Origin: CBDFKS01 sp965248905 | GTDB taxonomy: Bacteria > Chloroflexota > Dehalococcoidia > Lucifugimonadales > JAGWBF01 | Direction: 5' to 3' | DNA length: 64,000 nt | Assembly (NCBI GenBank): GCA_965248905.1 | Contig: CBDFKS010000007.1 | Location: 744,001 to 808,000 of the forward strand | In this document: positions 33,599 through 42,695 of the stretch, in pieces | Numbering within the stretch: position 1 is the stretch's first letter | Layout of the letters: the number at the start of each line of letters is the position of its first letter | Made by a program: the position numbers and the translations under genes | Notes under the pieces: model-generated | Seen by the model: only the letters and a program-made list of their open reading frames with translations | What the model was told of the DNA's origin: nothing | Databases searched by the model: none

Positions 33599-34264
33599 AT
33601 GAACAAAATTCGTGTGTTTCTGGTCGATGACCATTACGTTGTGTGCGAGGGGCTGCGGAGGATGTTGGAGCAAGAAGAACAGTTGGCCGTTGTGGGTGAT
33701 GCCTACAGCGGTGAGTCTGCTGTGACCAGATTGCAGGAGAACTCGGCGGATGTGGTCCTTCTCGATGCTCGGCTAGAAGGCATAGACGGCATCGAGACGC
33801 TGAGGCAACTCAAGGCTACGAGTCCAGAGCTCAAAATCATTATGCTCACCTCTTACGGAGAGGAGTTCCTTTGCCCTGCAATTGAAGCTGGAGCAGATGG
33901 ATTCCTTCTCAAGCGGAGTAACCGGGCCGAGATGGTTAAGGCCATCCACGATGTTATCGATGGTGGCAGGCCGATAGACTCCCTGGTGATGCCCAACCTG
34001 CTACAGGGGTTACAGAACGCTCAAAAAGACCCGGAAGTTTCCCTTTCCTGTAGAGAATTAGAGGTGTTGGAGCACGCAGCCGCCGGCCTCAGCAACAAGG
34101 AGATCGCCCAGAAATTGGAGATCGCGGACCAAACGGTGAAGAATCACATCACTTCAGCCCTACGTAAGCTGGGAGTAAATGACCGGACCCATGCCGTGAT
34201 GGTTGCCCTGCGCAAAGGATGGATATCCAACCCTATCCCGGCAAACTGGAAGACATATTACTAA
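33599..34264 (+). CDS. NarL/LuxR-family response regulator
   Basis: 221 residues. The receiver (1-120) has VDDHYVV with the acidic pair, the acceptor in VVLLDARLEGIDGIE, the switch Thr in IIMLTSYGEE and the Lys in GFLLKRSNRAE. The C-terminal helix-turn-helix (about 150-210) has LSCRELEVLEHAAAGLSNKE, IAQKLEIADQTVKNHITSAL and RKLGVNDRTHAV. It directly follows the HisKA_3 kinase and is its cognate output regulator; target genes are unknown, the nearest candidates being the ftsZ pair upstream or a distant locus. Confidence 0.92.
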   Translation: MNKIRVFLVDDHYVVCEGLRRMLEQEEQLAVVGDAYSGESAVTRLQENSADVVLLDARLEGIDGIETLRQLKATSPELKIIMLTSYGEEFLCPAIEAGADGFLLKRSNRAEMVKAIHDVIDGGRPIDSLVMPNLLQGLQNAQKDPEVSLSCRELEVLEHAAAGLSNKEIAQKLEIADQTVKNHITSALRKLGVNDRTHAVMVALRKGWISNPIPANWKTYY

Positions 34265-34299
34265 ATAGTTGTGATAAACGCTATGTTAGGCAAGATAGT

Positions 34300-34665
34300 C
34301 TACGCAGCCTGAAAGAGCTCAATTACGTTGCCAGAAGGGTCTTTGCAGAGAATCTGTTTGCGACCCCCCTGCTCCACAATATCGTTTCTGAATTCTACAC
34401 CGTCGTCCTTGAGCTTTGAGACGACCGATGCCAAATCGTCAACAGTCAAGACGAATCTAGACCAGCCTCCCGGACTAGGTCTAGTGCCATCTGGCATTGG
34501 CCTGGACGCTGATGCTTTTGGCCCCGCAACCCATAGCTTCAAGTCGCCATGTACCAAGATTGCGATCGCAGGACCGAATTGCTGTTCGAGTTCAAAACCA
34601 AGCTTAGAGACATAGAATGCAACGGCTTCATCTACGTCATCTACGATGTATCTTACTTGCGCCAT
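34300..34665 (-). CDS. VOC superfamily protein (glyoxalase/bleomycin-resistance-like)
   Basis: 121 residues. AQVRYIVDDVDEAVAFYVSK opens a single betaalphabetabetabeta pair; the second half has FVLTVDDLASVVSKLKDDGV and ILCKDPSGNVIELFQAA with the Glu ligand. The first metal His is not evident (VRYIVDD in place of an H), so it may act as a binding protein rather than an enzyme. It ends convergently 35 bases from the NarL regulator gene. Confidence 0.8.
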   Translation of the reverse strand: MAQVRYIVDDVDEAVAFYVSKLGFELEQQFGPAIAILVHGDLKLWVAGPKASASRPMPDGTRPSPGGWSRFVLTVDDLASVVSKLKDDGVEFRNDIVEQGGRKQILCKDPSGNVIELFQAA

Positions 34666-34869
34666 CTTTTTCGCTCTTCAGTGACTTAACCTTTGAATAT
34701 GCGACATCAAGTCGTGCATCTCGACTAAGAATGTCAATAAATTAACTCACTGGTCAGCCTCTGTCAAATTTTCATGAACGTCTCAAGAAATCATGTTCGC
34801 CAAGAGAGCATACCACTGTTCGCGCTCCCGAGGTATTAGCGCTCTATGTGCGATGCCCGGGCTCTCTTA

Positions 34870-35967
34870 TTACTCCGCAGGAATATCTACCCATCCTCCA
34901 CCCGTACTGGAGTAGCGGATGGCGTCAAGCACCTGCTGGCACCGAAGCCCGTCGTAGAAATTGGGCGCGGGCGATGTCCCTTCAGCTATACCCTGGAGAA
35001 ACTTTCGCACCAATATCCTGAAAGAGACCATCCAGTGATTACGGTTGTCTTCGAAGGGCAAAAACTTCTGGGGCATGGGCAGCTCGTGGACACCCCCTTC
35101 CTCGCCGAACCTTGCACCTAACACTACGTCATTGGGCGTGGGATCAAACAGGGGTTGAGGCATCTGAAGAGAGCCTTCCGAGCCATATATTTCGATGCGG
35201 GTTCCAGAGCCAAAAGGAGCGTCCGTGCTCCCTGACATCGAGGCCCATCCTCCATTCTGAAGGGTAACTAGAAACCCATAGGCCTCGTCAGCGTCTGATT
35301 GCACTGTCTTGCCCGTGTCTGGCTCCAGCCGATCGGGATTGGGCAGGGACACGAGACCACAGGCCCGGGTTATCTCACCACACCAGTCTCTTAAGCAATC
35401 TATGTAGTGGGAGCCCAATGCCCCAAAGGTCCCACCTCCCATCGAGGCCTGGTCATTCCAGCCCATACTCCTGGCCCCACGGGGTTGAGTCGGCCCACCG
35501 AACAAACTCATATGCACATTCTGGACGTTGCCCACGTAGCCTTGGCTAAGTAGCTCCTTTACGTAGGCACGAGGCGGAGCGAAGCGATACTCATGGGCGA
35601 TCATCGTGGTGAGGCCTTTATCCCCGGCAACCTCCCACATGCCTCGCGCCTCAGACTCGTTCATGGCGAAGGGCTTTTCGCATAGCACGTGCTTGCCAGA
35701 AGCTAAGCTTTGCAACACCATTTCGTGATGAAGGGCCGGAGGCGTTGTGATGCTCACAGCGTCCATATCCGTCTGATTTAGCATCTCGCGGTAGTCGGTG
35801 TACACATCGGCAATGCCCAGGTCTTTAGCCGCGGCCTCCGCTCGGTCTCGACGCTGGGAGCACACCGCAACCACCTCAATCCCTTCCGACTGGAACGCAG
35901 GGATATGGACCCTGGCGCCAAATCCTGTGCCAATAACCCCCATACGCAATGGGCCGCTAGCCATCAA
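34870..35967 (-). CDS. Gfo/Idh/MocA-family NAD(P)-dependent oxidoreductase
   Basis: 365 residues. The N-terminal Rossmann fold has GVIGTGFGARVHIPAFQSEG, followed by DVYTDYREMLNQTDMDAVSI, TTPPALHHEMVLQSLASGKH and VLCEKPFAMNESEARGMWEV, with the catalytic Lys in EKP. The C-terminal domain has MGGGTFGALGSHYIDCLRDW, the usual GHYxD-type active-site His. Members oxidise or reduce sugars, inositols or related polyols. The start ATG 35967 has an AGGAGG site. It is transcribed alone in the same direction as the sugar-phosphate operon but separated from it by about 100 bases. Confidence 0.87.
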   Translation of the reverse strand: MMASGPLRMGVIGTGFGARVHIPAFQSEGIEVVAVCSQRRDRAEAAAKDLGIADVYTDYREMLNQTDMDAVSITTPPALHHEMVLQSLASGKHVLCEKPFAMNESEARGMWEVAGDKGLTTMIAHEYRFAPPRAYVKELLSQGYVGNVQNVHMSLFGGPTQPRGARSMGWNDQASMGGGTFGALGSHYIDCLRDWCGEITRACGLVSLPNPDRLEPDTGKTVQSDADEAYGFLVTLQNGGWASMSGSTDAPFGSGTRIEIYGSEGSLQMPQPLFDPTPNDVVLGARFGEEGGVHELPMPQKFLPFEDNRNHWMVSFRILVRKFLQGIAEGTSPAPNFYDGLRCQQVLDAIRYSSTGGGWVDIPAE

Positions 35968-36067
35968 GACCTCCTATTAAGAACAACCCTTTCTGACTGT
36001 GGACCTTTGTTTGTTCCCTTAGCTCCACTTTGTTAGCGTGATTCCATGGCCCTTGTCGGGGACCGTT

Positions 36068-37899
36068 TCAGTTGGTCTCTGCCCTTTTCAACTGCACTGC
36101 GGTATTGATTAATGCCATGTGAGAAAAGGCCTGAGGAAAGTTGCCCAGCATCTCGCCGGTCTCAGTATGAATCTCCTCGCTCATAAGGCCAAGGTCGTTG
36201 GAGCAGGCGCACAATCTCTCAAAAATGGCTCGGGCTTTATCAAGTCTCCCTAAGGCAATGAGGTCATCGGCCAGCCAGAATGTGCAGATCGTGAAAGTTC
36301 CTTCCCGGCCCCCAGACCGTCATCATAGTCCAGGTAACGATACACGCAACCCTCTGGCGATGTAAGCTCCCGCTCTATGGCTTCGATGGTGGACCTCATA
36401 CGGGGCTCGTCCGCCCTGATAAACCCGACCAGGGGAAGCATTAAGACGGAAGCGTCCAAGTCCTTGCTGCCGTAGGATTGAACAAAGGCCTCACGCTGCG
36501 CATTATACCCTTTGGCGAGCACATCCTCTCTGATCTCGGTCCTTGCTGTACGCCAACGGTCGATATCTCCTGGAAGACCTAAGGCCTGGACTGCCTTGAT
36601 AGCCCTGTCCACAGCCACCCAGCACATCACTTTCGAAAATACAAAGTGCTGACGTCCGCCCCGCACCTCCCATATGCCATCGTCAGGCTCACGCCAGTGC
36701 TCTATCACGAACTCGACGACCTGCCGCAGGAACTCCCAATACTCTTGATCCATCCCAACGGCGAACTTGCGATAAAGGTGAGCTGAGTCCAAGATTTCGC
36801 CGTAGATGTCCAGCTGAAATTGGGAATATGCCGCGTTTCCCACCCGCACGGGCCGGGACCGGCGGTGGCCTTCTAGCTCGGAGAGCTCTATCTCCGTAAG
36901 CCGCCGCTCCCCTCCAAGGCCGTACATTACCTGGAGGTCTCGAGCACGACCTACCGTGCTCCATTCAAGCCACTGTTTGAATGCTCTGGCTTCCTGCCTG
37001 TAACCGAGAATGGACAGCGCGTAGAGGGCAAAGGTGGCATCCCGGATCCAGGTAAATCGATAGTCCCAATTTCGTGAGCTGCCGATAGCCTCTGGAAGTG
37101 AGGTAGTCGCCGCGGCTACCAGACCACCCGACGGCACGTATGTCAGTCCTTTGAGCACCAACGCGCTTCTAAGAACACCCTCGCGGTACTCTCCGTCATA
37201 GGTGCAGAGCGCCGACCATTCTTGCCAGAACCGCACGGTTCGGTCTAGCTGGTCCTCTATGTCCCTCTCTAATGGGGGTTCAAAGTCGTGGTCAAACCTG
37301 GAGTGGTACGTTACGGCGGCGTAGAGCTTCTGACCTTCCCTTAGCATTCCTCCGGACCGCAGGCCTCCGTCTTCCTCTTGCAAAGGCGCCGAACAGTAGA
37401 TCGAGACCGCATCGGCGCCCCCGTGGGCGAATCCCATGTTGGTGCCAACCAACATCGTACGGGGAGAGATGGCGCCGTAGTCAAAGCGAGGAAAGCATTT
37501 CACGCTGAACTGAACGCTGCCACTGATACACTTCAGGATTCGCAATACCTGCTGATTGGAACCTATCTCAAGGGGTTGCACCGGCTGGTCGTGGGCGTGA
37601 ACAGGCATGAAATCCGTGAGCGTGGCCACTCCGGTATCCGTATGGAAAGTGGTCTGCAGGACATTAGTACCGGGTAAGTAGCGCCGCTCCACTTTTCTTG
37701 TTTCCTTGGCGATTACCTGGAAAAAGCCGCCCTTGCGCCAGTCCAGGATTCTGCCAAACACCGCAGCACTGTCGAAACGTGGAAAGCAACACCAATCAAT
37801 GGAACCTTCTTTTGAGACCAGGGCACAGGAGTGCATGTCGCTGATCATCCCGTAGTCGCTGATTGGCCTATAGCCATCGCTCGATCCGTCTAAAGTCAT
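36068..37899 (-). pseudogene. Glycoside hydrolase family 15 (glucoamylase/trehalase-like), frameshifted near the C-terminus
   Basis: The reading frame from ATG 37899 covers about 530 residues: N-terminal domain with DYGMISDMHSCALVSKEGSI and DWCCFPRFDSAAVFGRIL, then the (alpha/alpha)6 barrel with SRNWDYRFTWIRDATFALYA (acid region). It then runs into a wrong frame at a five-base G run (36309-36313 on the plus strand). One extra G restores DDGLGGREGTFTICTFWLAD, and the frame goes on as LIALGRLDKARAIFERL...LGNFPQAFSHMALINTA to a stop at 36068, a normal GH15 end with the catalytic base Glu in LMSEEIH. Without correction the protein loses about 75 residues including that Glu. Either a recent mutation or a sequencing error. 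The start overlaps the zwf stop by 4 bases. Confidence 0.85.
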
Positions 37900-39389
37900 G
37901 CAGCATCCCTGTCCAGTTGGTCATGGTCTCCACATACCTGAAGCCACACCCGGTTATCCTGGGCAAGCATCTGGTCCGCTGCCACAGGTCCCCAAGAGCC
38001 ACGTTCATAAATGTGCATAGGAGCAGCCCTTAGCTCCTCCCAGGCTTGTAGCAGGGGATCAACAACTCGCCAGGCCTCTTCTATATGGTCATTACGAATG
38101 AAAAGTCTCGAGTCTCCTTCCAGAGCATCTTGAAGGAGTCGCTCGTAGGCTTCGGGGATGTCCTTCCCCTTAAATGCAGAGTCGTAATGAAACTCCATGT
38201 CCACCGGCTGGATGGATCTGGGCTGGTCGGGCACCTTTGCCCCCAGGGTCAAATGCGCACCCTCGTCTGGCTGCAGACAGAGACTCAGGACGTTAGACGT
38301 AAGGTCCTCGCACTCGCCGAGGGAGAATATCACACTAGGCGGTATTTTGAACTGGAAGACGATTTCCGACACCTTGGACGCCATAGCTTTCCCGGTACGT
38401 AGATAGAAGGGGACGCCATTCCATCGCCAGTTGTCTACATAAAAGCGCAGTGCTGCGTAGGTTGCCGTGTTGGAGTCCGGCGTTATGGCTTTCTCATTCA
38501 AGTAGCCCCTATACTGCGCCGCTATTGAATTCTTTACCGCGTCCTCGGGCTTCCAACGACGTATGGACTTGAGCACATCGACTTTTCTGTCCCTCAGTGA
38601 CTCGGCATCCACAGCATTCGGCGGATCCATGGCAACCATGGTCAACAGCTGAAGCAGATGATTCTGGACCATGTCCCGCACCACTCCAGACTGGTCATAG
38701 TAGCCGGCTCTATCACCCACACCCACAGATTCTGCTACGGTGAGCTGCACGTTGTCTATGTAGTTACTGTTCCACAGGGGCTCGAAGACGATGTTGGCGA
38801 ATCGAAAGGCCATAAGGTTCTGTACGGTCTCCTTACCCAGGTAGTGGTCTATGCGATAGATCTGGCTCTCATTGAAACTCTTGTTTATAACTCGATTTAA
38901 CTCCTGTGCCGACTTCAAATCTCGGCCAAAGGGCTTCTCTATCACGACGCGGCACCAGCGCCCGTCTTCCCGGGCTATTCCAGAAGCTCCCAGGTTCTCA
39001 ATAGCCGGCTCGTACAAATGAGGGGCGATGGAGAGATAGAACAGCCGGTTGGCAGGCCGTCCGCCACCTTCCAGCTCTTCCAGCCTCTGCTGAAGGGCTT
39101 GGAGGTGATCGAGAGAGCCAACATCGCCTCTAACATAAAACAGACGGCTGGCGAAGTTCTGCCAGTCATCCGGCAACGCCGCTAGCCCTCCGAACTCTCG
39201 AGCGCCCTCCCACATTCGCTGGCGAAATTGGTCGTCTGAATACTCAGATCGGGCAACACCAACGATCCGCAGTCCTTTTGGAAGACGATTCTTGCAATCC
39301 AGGTTGAACAGAGCAGGAATGAGCTTTCGTCTCGTCAGATCACCCGAGGCTCCCATGATTACAATAGTGATGTTACTCTCTTCCATCAC
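37896..39389 (-). CDS. zwf: Glucose-6-phosphate 1-dehydrogenase
   Basis: 497 residues, family length. The coenzyme fold starts with VIMGASGDLTRRKLIPALFN; the active-site stretch is IYRIDHYLGKETVQNLMAFR with the catalytic His and substrate Lys; further blocks are NHLLQLLTMVAMDPPNAVDA and VPFYLRTGKAMASKVSEIVF. It makes 6-phosphogluconolactone with NAD(P)H, the entry of the oxidative pentose phosphate pathway. It overlaps gnd upstream and the GH15 gene downstream by 4 bases each, so all three are translationally coupled. No 6-phosphogluconolactonase gene is in the window; the step may be non-enzymatic or encoded elsewhere. Confidence 0.95.
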   Translation of the reverse strand: MMEESNITIVIMGASGDLTRRKLIPALFNLDCKNRLPKGLRIVGVARSEYSDDQFRQRMWEGAREFGGLAALPDDWQNFASRLFYVRGDVGSLDHLQALQQRLEELEGGGRPANRLFYLSIAPHLYEPAIENLGASGIAREDGRWCRVVIEKPFGRDLKSAQELNRVINKSFNESQIYRIDHYLGKETVQNLMAFRFANIVFEPLWNSNYIDNVQLTVAESVGVGDRAGYYDQSGVVRDMVQNHLLQLLTMVAMDPPNAVDAESLRDRKVDVLKSIRRWKPEDAVKNSIAAQYRGYLNEKAITPDSNTATYAALRFYVDNWRWNGVPFYLRTGKAMASKVSEIVFQFKIPPSVIFSLGECEDLTSNVLSLCLQPDEGAHLTLGAKVPDQPRSIQPVDMEFHYDSAFKGKDIPEAYERLLQDALEGDSRLFIRNDHIEEAWRVVDPLLQAWEELRAAPMHIYERGSWGPVAADQMLAQDNRVWLQVCGDHDQLDRDAA

Positions 39390-40294
39390 TCCGTCCTTTT
39401 TACAGCATGCCCGCCAAACTGGTTGCGCATTGCGGCCAAAAGTCGAGAGCCAAAGGGCTGGTCCTGGCGTGAACGGAACCTGGCCTGAAGAGAGAGGGTG
39501 ATCACCGGTAGAGGCACAGCCAACTCGATAGACTCTTGCACCGTCCAGCGACCCTCACCAGAATCCTCTACGTATGCCTGCAGCGCCTCCAGCCTTGGGT
39601 CCTCTGCCAGCGCCGCCGCGGTCAAGTCCAACAGCCATGAACGAACGACGCTGCCGTCGCGCCATATCTCCGCGATCTGAGCAAGGTCCAAGCCGAGCTC
39701 CTCTTTCGTGTTCATCAGCTCGAACCCTTCGGCGTATGCCTGCATTAGACCGTACTCGATGCCGTTATGGACCATCTTTACAAAATGACCCGCACCGTTG
39801 GGACCGACGTATCCATACCCTTTGTCGGGCGCCGGCGCCAAGGTCTGAAAAATAGGTTCCAGGCGCTGAAATATCTCCTTCTCGCCACCCACCATAAGGC
39901 TATAGCCTTCCGTGAGACCCCATATGCCTCCACTTGTGCCTACGTCCAGCATATGGAGGCCATTTTGACGGAGCTTCTCCCCACGACGCTGGCTATCCTT
40001 GTAATTTGAGTTGCCGCCGTCCAATAGCACATCATCCCGAGAGAGCAGGGGTATCAGGCTATCTATAGTGGCTTCGGTAGCCTGGCCCGCCGGCACCATA
40101 ACCCAGACCGCTCGAGGTGGGGCCAGCCGCTCCACAAGGCTTTCCAGGGATGATTCGCCAACGGCGCCCATAGCCTCACTCGAATTGACGGCCTCAGAGC
40201 TACGGTCGTAGGTGACAATGCGGTGGCCGCCCATCAGCAGCCGCTGCACCATATTGCCACCCATGCGGCCAAGGCCGACTATCCCTATCTCCAT
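39386..40294 (-). CDS. gnd: 6-phosphogluconate dehydrogenase (decarboxylating), short form
   Basis: 302 residues, the short GntZ-like type rather than the 470-residue form. The Rossmann motif is IGIVGLGRMGGNMVQRLLMG; the substrate and catalytic stretch is GTSGGIWGLTEGYSLMVGG, and GAGHFVKMVHNGIEYGLMQA carries the catalytic Lys and Asn. It converts 6-phosphogluconate to ribulose-5-phosphate and CO2, following zwf; short forms often prefer NAD+. Start ATG 40294 is 3 bases after the stop of the HAD gene, and its own stop overlaps the zwf start. Confidence 0.93.
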   Translation of the reverse strand: MEIGIVGLGRMGGNMVQRLLMGGHRIVTYDRSSEAVNSSEAMGAVGESSLESLVERLAPPRAVWVMVPAGQATEATIDSLIPLLSRDDVLLDGGNSNYKDSQRRGEKLRQNGLHMLDVGTSGGIWGLTEGYSLMVGGEKEIFQRLEPIFQTLAPAPDKGYGYVGPNGAGHFVKMVHNGIEYGLMQAYAEGFELMNTKEELGLDLAQIAEIWRDGSVVRSWLLDLTAAALAEDPRLEALQAYVEDSGEGRWTVQESIELAVPLPVITLSLQARFRSRQDQPFGSRLLAAMRNQFGGHAVKRTE

Positions 40295-40297
40295 GGT

Positions 40298-41062
40298 TTA
40301 CTCCTCCCCCTGTCCATGTACACTGCGGTTGTGCTCAATGATGCGTTTCCGAACTACCTCCAGCAACGAGTGTGAATCGTGGACGACCCATTGGTGCTGC
40401 AGGAAGCCCGCCTTATGTAGCCCCGCTTTGGTAAATTGGGTGGCAACCGCAATCACATTCATTTTAGCCGCTAAGCCAGCCTGTACCCCCGTTGGCGAGT
40501 CCTCTATCACCATGCACTCCTCCGGAGATACCTCTAATCTGCTCGCGGCCATTAGATAAATCTCGGGGTCCGGCTTGGGTTTCTTGACCTGGTCCAGTCC
40601 GATCACGGCATCAAACTGGTCCGCCAGCCCAAGGACAGACAGTACGCGATGAGCCTCCTCGGTATACGAAGAGGTGGCCAGGGCGGTGCGACAACCTTCG
40701 GCGTGGGCTATACGCAAAAGCTCAACATTATGGGACCACTGATGGGCGCGAAAAACCTGCGGGTCCTTGGTCATCTCCTCATAGATGGTGACGCGCATGG
40801 CTGTAAGCACCTGCCAGGGCTCCTGAACGCCGAATTCTGGCATTAGCGCACGGCACTCTTCCTCTAGACCAAACTCGCTTATGAAGAACTTAGAAACGTT
40901 GTCCCGAGTCTGGCCAACCACCTGTGCGTACATGTCCATAACCTGCTCTTCGGTAGGCCCGCCAGCTCGGAGCTGCGAGATGGCCTTGCCATAGGAGAGG
41001 GCCTTCAGCTTCTCCGTATCCACTAAAGTGCCATCCAGGTCGAAGATGACTGCCTTAATCAT
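40298..41062 (-). CDS. HAD-superfamily hydrolase, beta-phosphoglucomutase-like
   Basis: 254 residues. Motif I with nucleophile and acid Asp is IKAVIFDLDGTLVDTEKLKA; the cap domain follows; motif II Thr/Ser is in TALATSSYTEEAHRV; motif III Lys in LDQVKKPKPDPEIYL; motif IV in CMVIEDSPTGVQAGLAAKMN. The arrangement (DxDGTLxDTE with a C1 helical cap and KPxPD) is that of beta-phosphoglucomutases and sugar phosphatases. Position next to gnd and zwf suggests a sugar phosphate substrate; mutase versus phosphatase cannot be decided from the sequence. Confidence 0.87.
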   Translation of the reverse strand: MIKAVIFDLDGTLVDTEKLKALSYGKAISQLRAGGPTEEQVMDMYAQVVGQTRDNVSKFFISEFGLEEECRALMPEFGVQEPWQVLTAMRVTIYEEMTKDPQVFRAHQWSHNVELLRIAHAEGCRTALATSSYTEEAHRVLSVLGLADQFDAVIGLDQVKKPKPDPEIYLMAASRLEVSPEECMVIEDSPTGVQAGLAAKMNVIAVATQFTKAGLHKAGFLQHQWVVHDSHSLLEVVRKRIIEHNRSVHGQGEE

Positions 41063-41102
41063 AGATGCCTCGCAGGATTGACCTCAAACACCCTTGGCAA
41101 CA

Positions 41103-42467
41103 TCAAATTGGCAAGGAGCCAAAGGCTCGTTGGACCACTTCGGGTAACGCGGGGTGCACATAGATGGACTGGGTTATTGCATCGATAGGCAAGCGACCTC
41201 GCATGGCGTTGGCAACTTCCTGAATGAGTATCGATGCCTCGATGCCTATGATATGGCATCCCAAGATCTCACCGGTCCCAGGCTCCGCCAACGCTTTAAC
41301 GAAACCGTCTCTATCTTCAATGGATGAGCCATACGCGGTATTGTAATAGTCATAAGAGGCGGCTGTATAGTGGATATGCTGCTTTTTAGCTTCTTCTTCG
41401 GTAATGCCGACGCTTGCGACCTGAGGAGAGGCGAAGATCGCGTGGGGCATGGCATGATAGTCCACCGCCACCTTATTTCCGGGGTTAAACATGTTGTGGG
41501 TTACGTGGGTCGCTTCCAGATTGGCGCTGTGCTTCAGGAGGTATCTGCCAACGATGTCCCCTAGAGCCCAAATGCCCGGCACCCCGGTCTCCAGATATTC
41601 GTCTGTGACTACGAAGCCCCGCTCGTCGACCTCCACGCCGGTCTTCTGCACCTCCAGCAAGTCTGTGTTGGGGATACGTCCGGTGGCCAGAAGAAGGGAG
41701 TCGGCTAAAACTTCCACATTCTCTCCATTTACCGAAACATTCAGGACAATTTCTTCACCCTTCAAGCTAGCTTTAGATACCTGTGCATCCAGGAGGAGAT
41801 TGAATTTTCGTTGGTAAACCTCTGTGAATCTTTTCGCCACCTGTTCATCTTCGGCTCGAAGCATCCAAGGTCCCCGATGGATAATAGTGACCTCTGTACC
41901 GAGGGAGCCGAAAAAGTGGGCCAACTCCGCTGCGATGTACCCGGCACCCACTATGGCTAGCCGCTTCGGCTGTTCCGGTAAGCGCAGAGCTTCGTCGGAG
42001 GTAATGTATGGCACGTCACTGAGGCCGGGGATCTGGGGTATTAAGGGCCTAGTCCCCGCCGCGATCAATACCGACTCGCCCCTGATCTCTTCATCATTCA
42101 CCTCCAGGGACTTTTCACCCACAAAACGACCCACACCCTTATAGACGGTGATGTTGGGAGCCTGGCGATTTCCCTCCTCTATAGACTGGGCATCCCCGTC
42201 TATCTCGTGATACACCCTGTGGATGATAAATTGCCAGTCCACAGATTGCACGCTGGCTTTGATGCCGAACCGCTCAGCACCGCGAATTGTTTCCATGATG
42301 TCGGCGCAATGGATAAGCATCTTAGACGGGATGCAGCCCCTATTCAGGCACGTTCCACCGAAGGGCCCTTGCTCAACCACGGCTACGGAAAGATCCCGCT
42401 CCGCCGCCTCCGAAGATATCTCCAGCCCCGAGCCGGAGCCGATCACTATTACGTCGAAGCTCTTCAT
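41103..42467 (-). CDS. Pyridine nucleotide-disulfide oxidoreductase (dihydrolipoamide/mycothione reductase-like)
   Basis: 454 residues from ATG 42467 (MKSFDVIVIGSGSGLEISSE), preceded by AGGAGC; the frame extends upstream without support. FAD site GSGSG; redox disulfide in GGTCLNRGCIPSKMLIH; NAD site VGAGYIAAELAHFFGSLGTE; second FAD site GIWALGDIVGR; C-terminal catalytic His-Glu in YVHPALPEVVQRAF. The best match in style is the mycothione reductase or mercuric/dihydrolipoamide reductase branch. The electron acceptor is unknown. In this operon it could use NADPH made by zwf and gnd for thiol redox control (inference). Confidence 0.85.
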   Translation of the reverse strand: MKSFDVIVIGSGSGLEISSEAAERDLSVAVVEQGPFGGTCLNRGCIPSKMLIHCADIMETIRGAERFGIKASVQSVDWQFIIHRVYHEIDGDAQSIEEGNRQAPNITVYKGVGRFVGEKSLEVNDEEIRGESVLIAAGTRPLIPQIPGLSDVPYITSDEALRLPEQPKRLAIVGAGYIAAELAHFFGSLGTEVTIIHRGPWMLRAEDEQVAKRFTEVYQRKFNLLLDAQVSKASLKGEEIVLNVSVNGENVEVLADSLLLATGRIPNTDLLEVQKTGVEVDERGFVVTDEYLETGVPGIWALGDIVGRYLLKHSANLEATHVTHNMFNPGNKVAVDYHAMPHAIFASPQVASVGITEEEAKKQHIHYTAASYDYYNTAYGSSIEDRDGFVKALAEPGTGEILGCHIIGIEASILIQEVANAMRGRLPIDAITQSIYVHPALPEVVQRAFGSLPI

Positions 42468-42540
42468 GTGCTCGCTCCTAAGGCAATGGCCTCCAGCGTT
42501 GCCCTTATGGACAATGCTTCCGCTCTGAAAATAGCCCCGC

Positions 42541-42640
42541 ATCCTTCGACAGGCTCAGGATGAACGGATTCAAGGAGGTCCGCTCATGGTGAGCTACATT
42601 CTGAGCCAAGTCGAAGGACTGTCGAACCACCAGGTACAGT
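42541..42640 (+). repeat. Dispersed intergenic repeat, copy C (rearranged)
   Basis: Contains CCTTCGACAGGCTCAGGATG and, 45 bases on, CTCATGGTGAGCTACATTCT with GTCGAAGGACTGTCGAACCA, the same blocks as copies A (1276-1392) and B (48098-48213) but in another order. It separates the Tal-Pgi gene from the flavoprotein gene within an otherwise compact operon. Confidence 0.7.
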
Positions 42641-42695
42641 GCTACTCATTTTCATCTGCCGGTTAGCGCCCCACCAGAGCATAACAATTCGCTTG

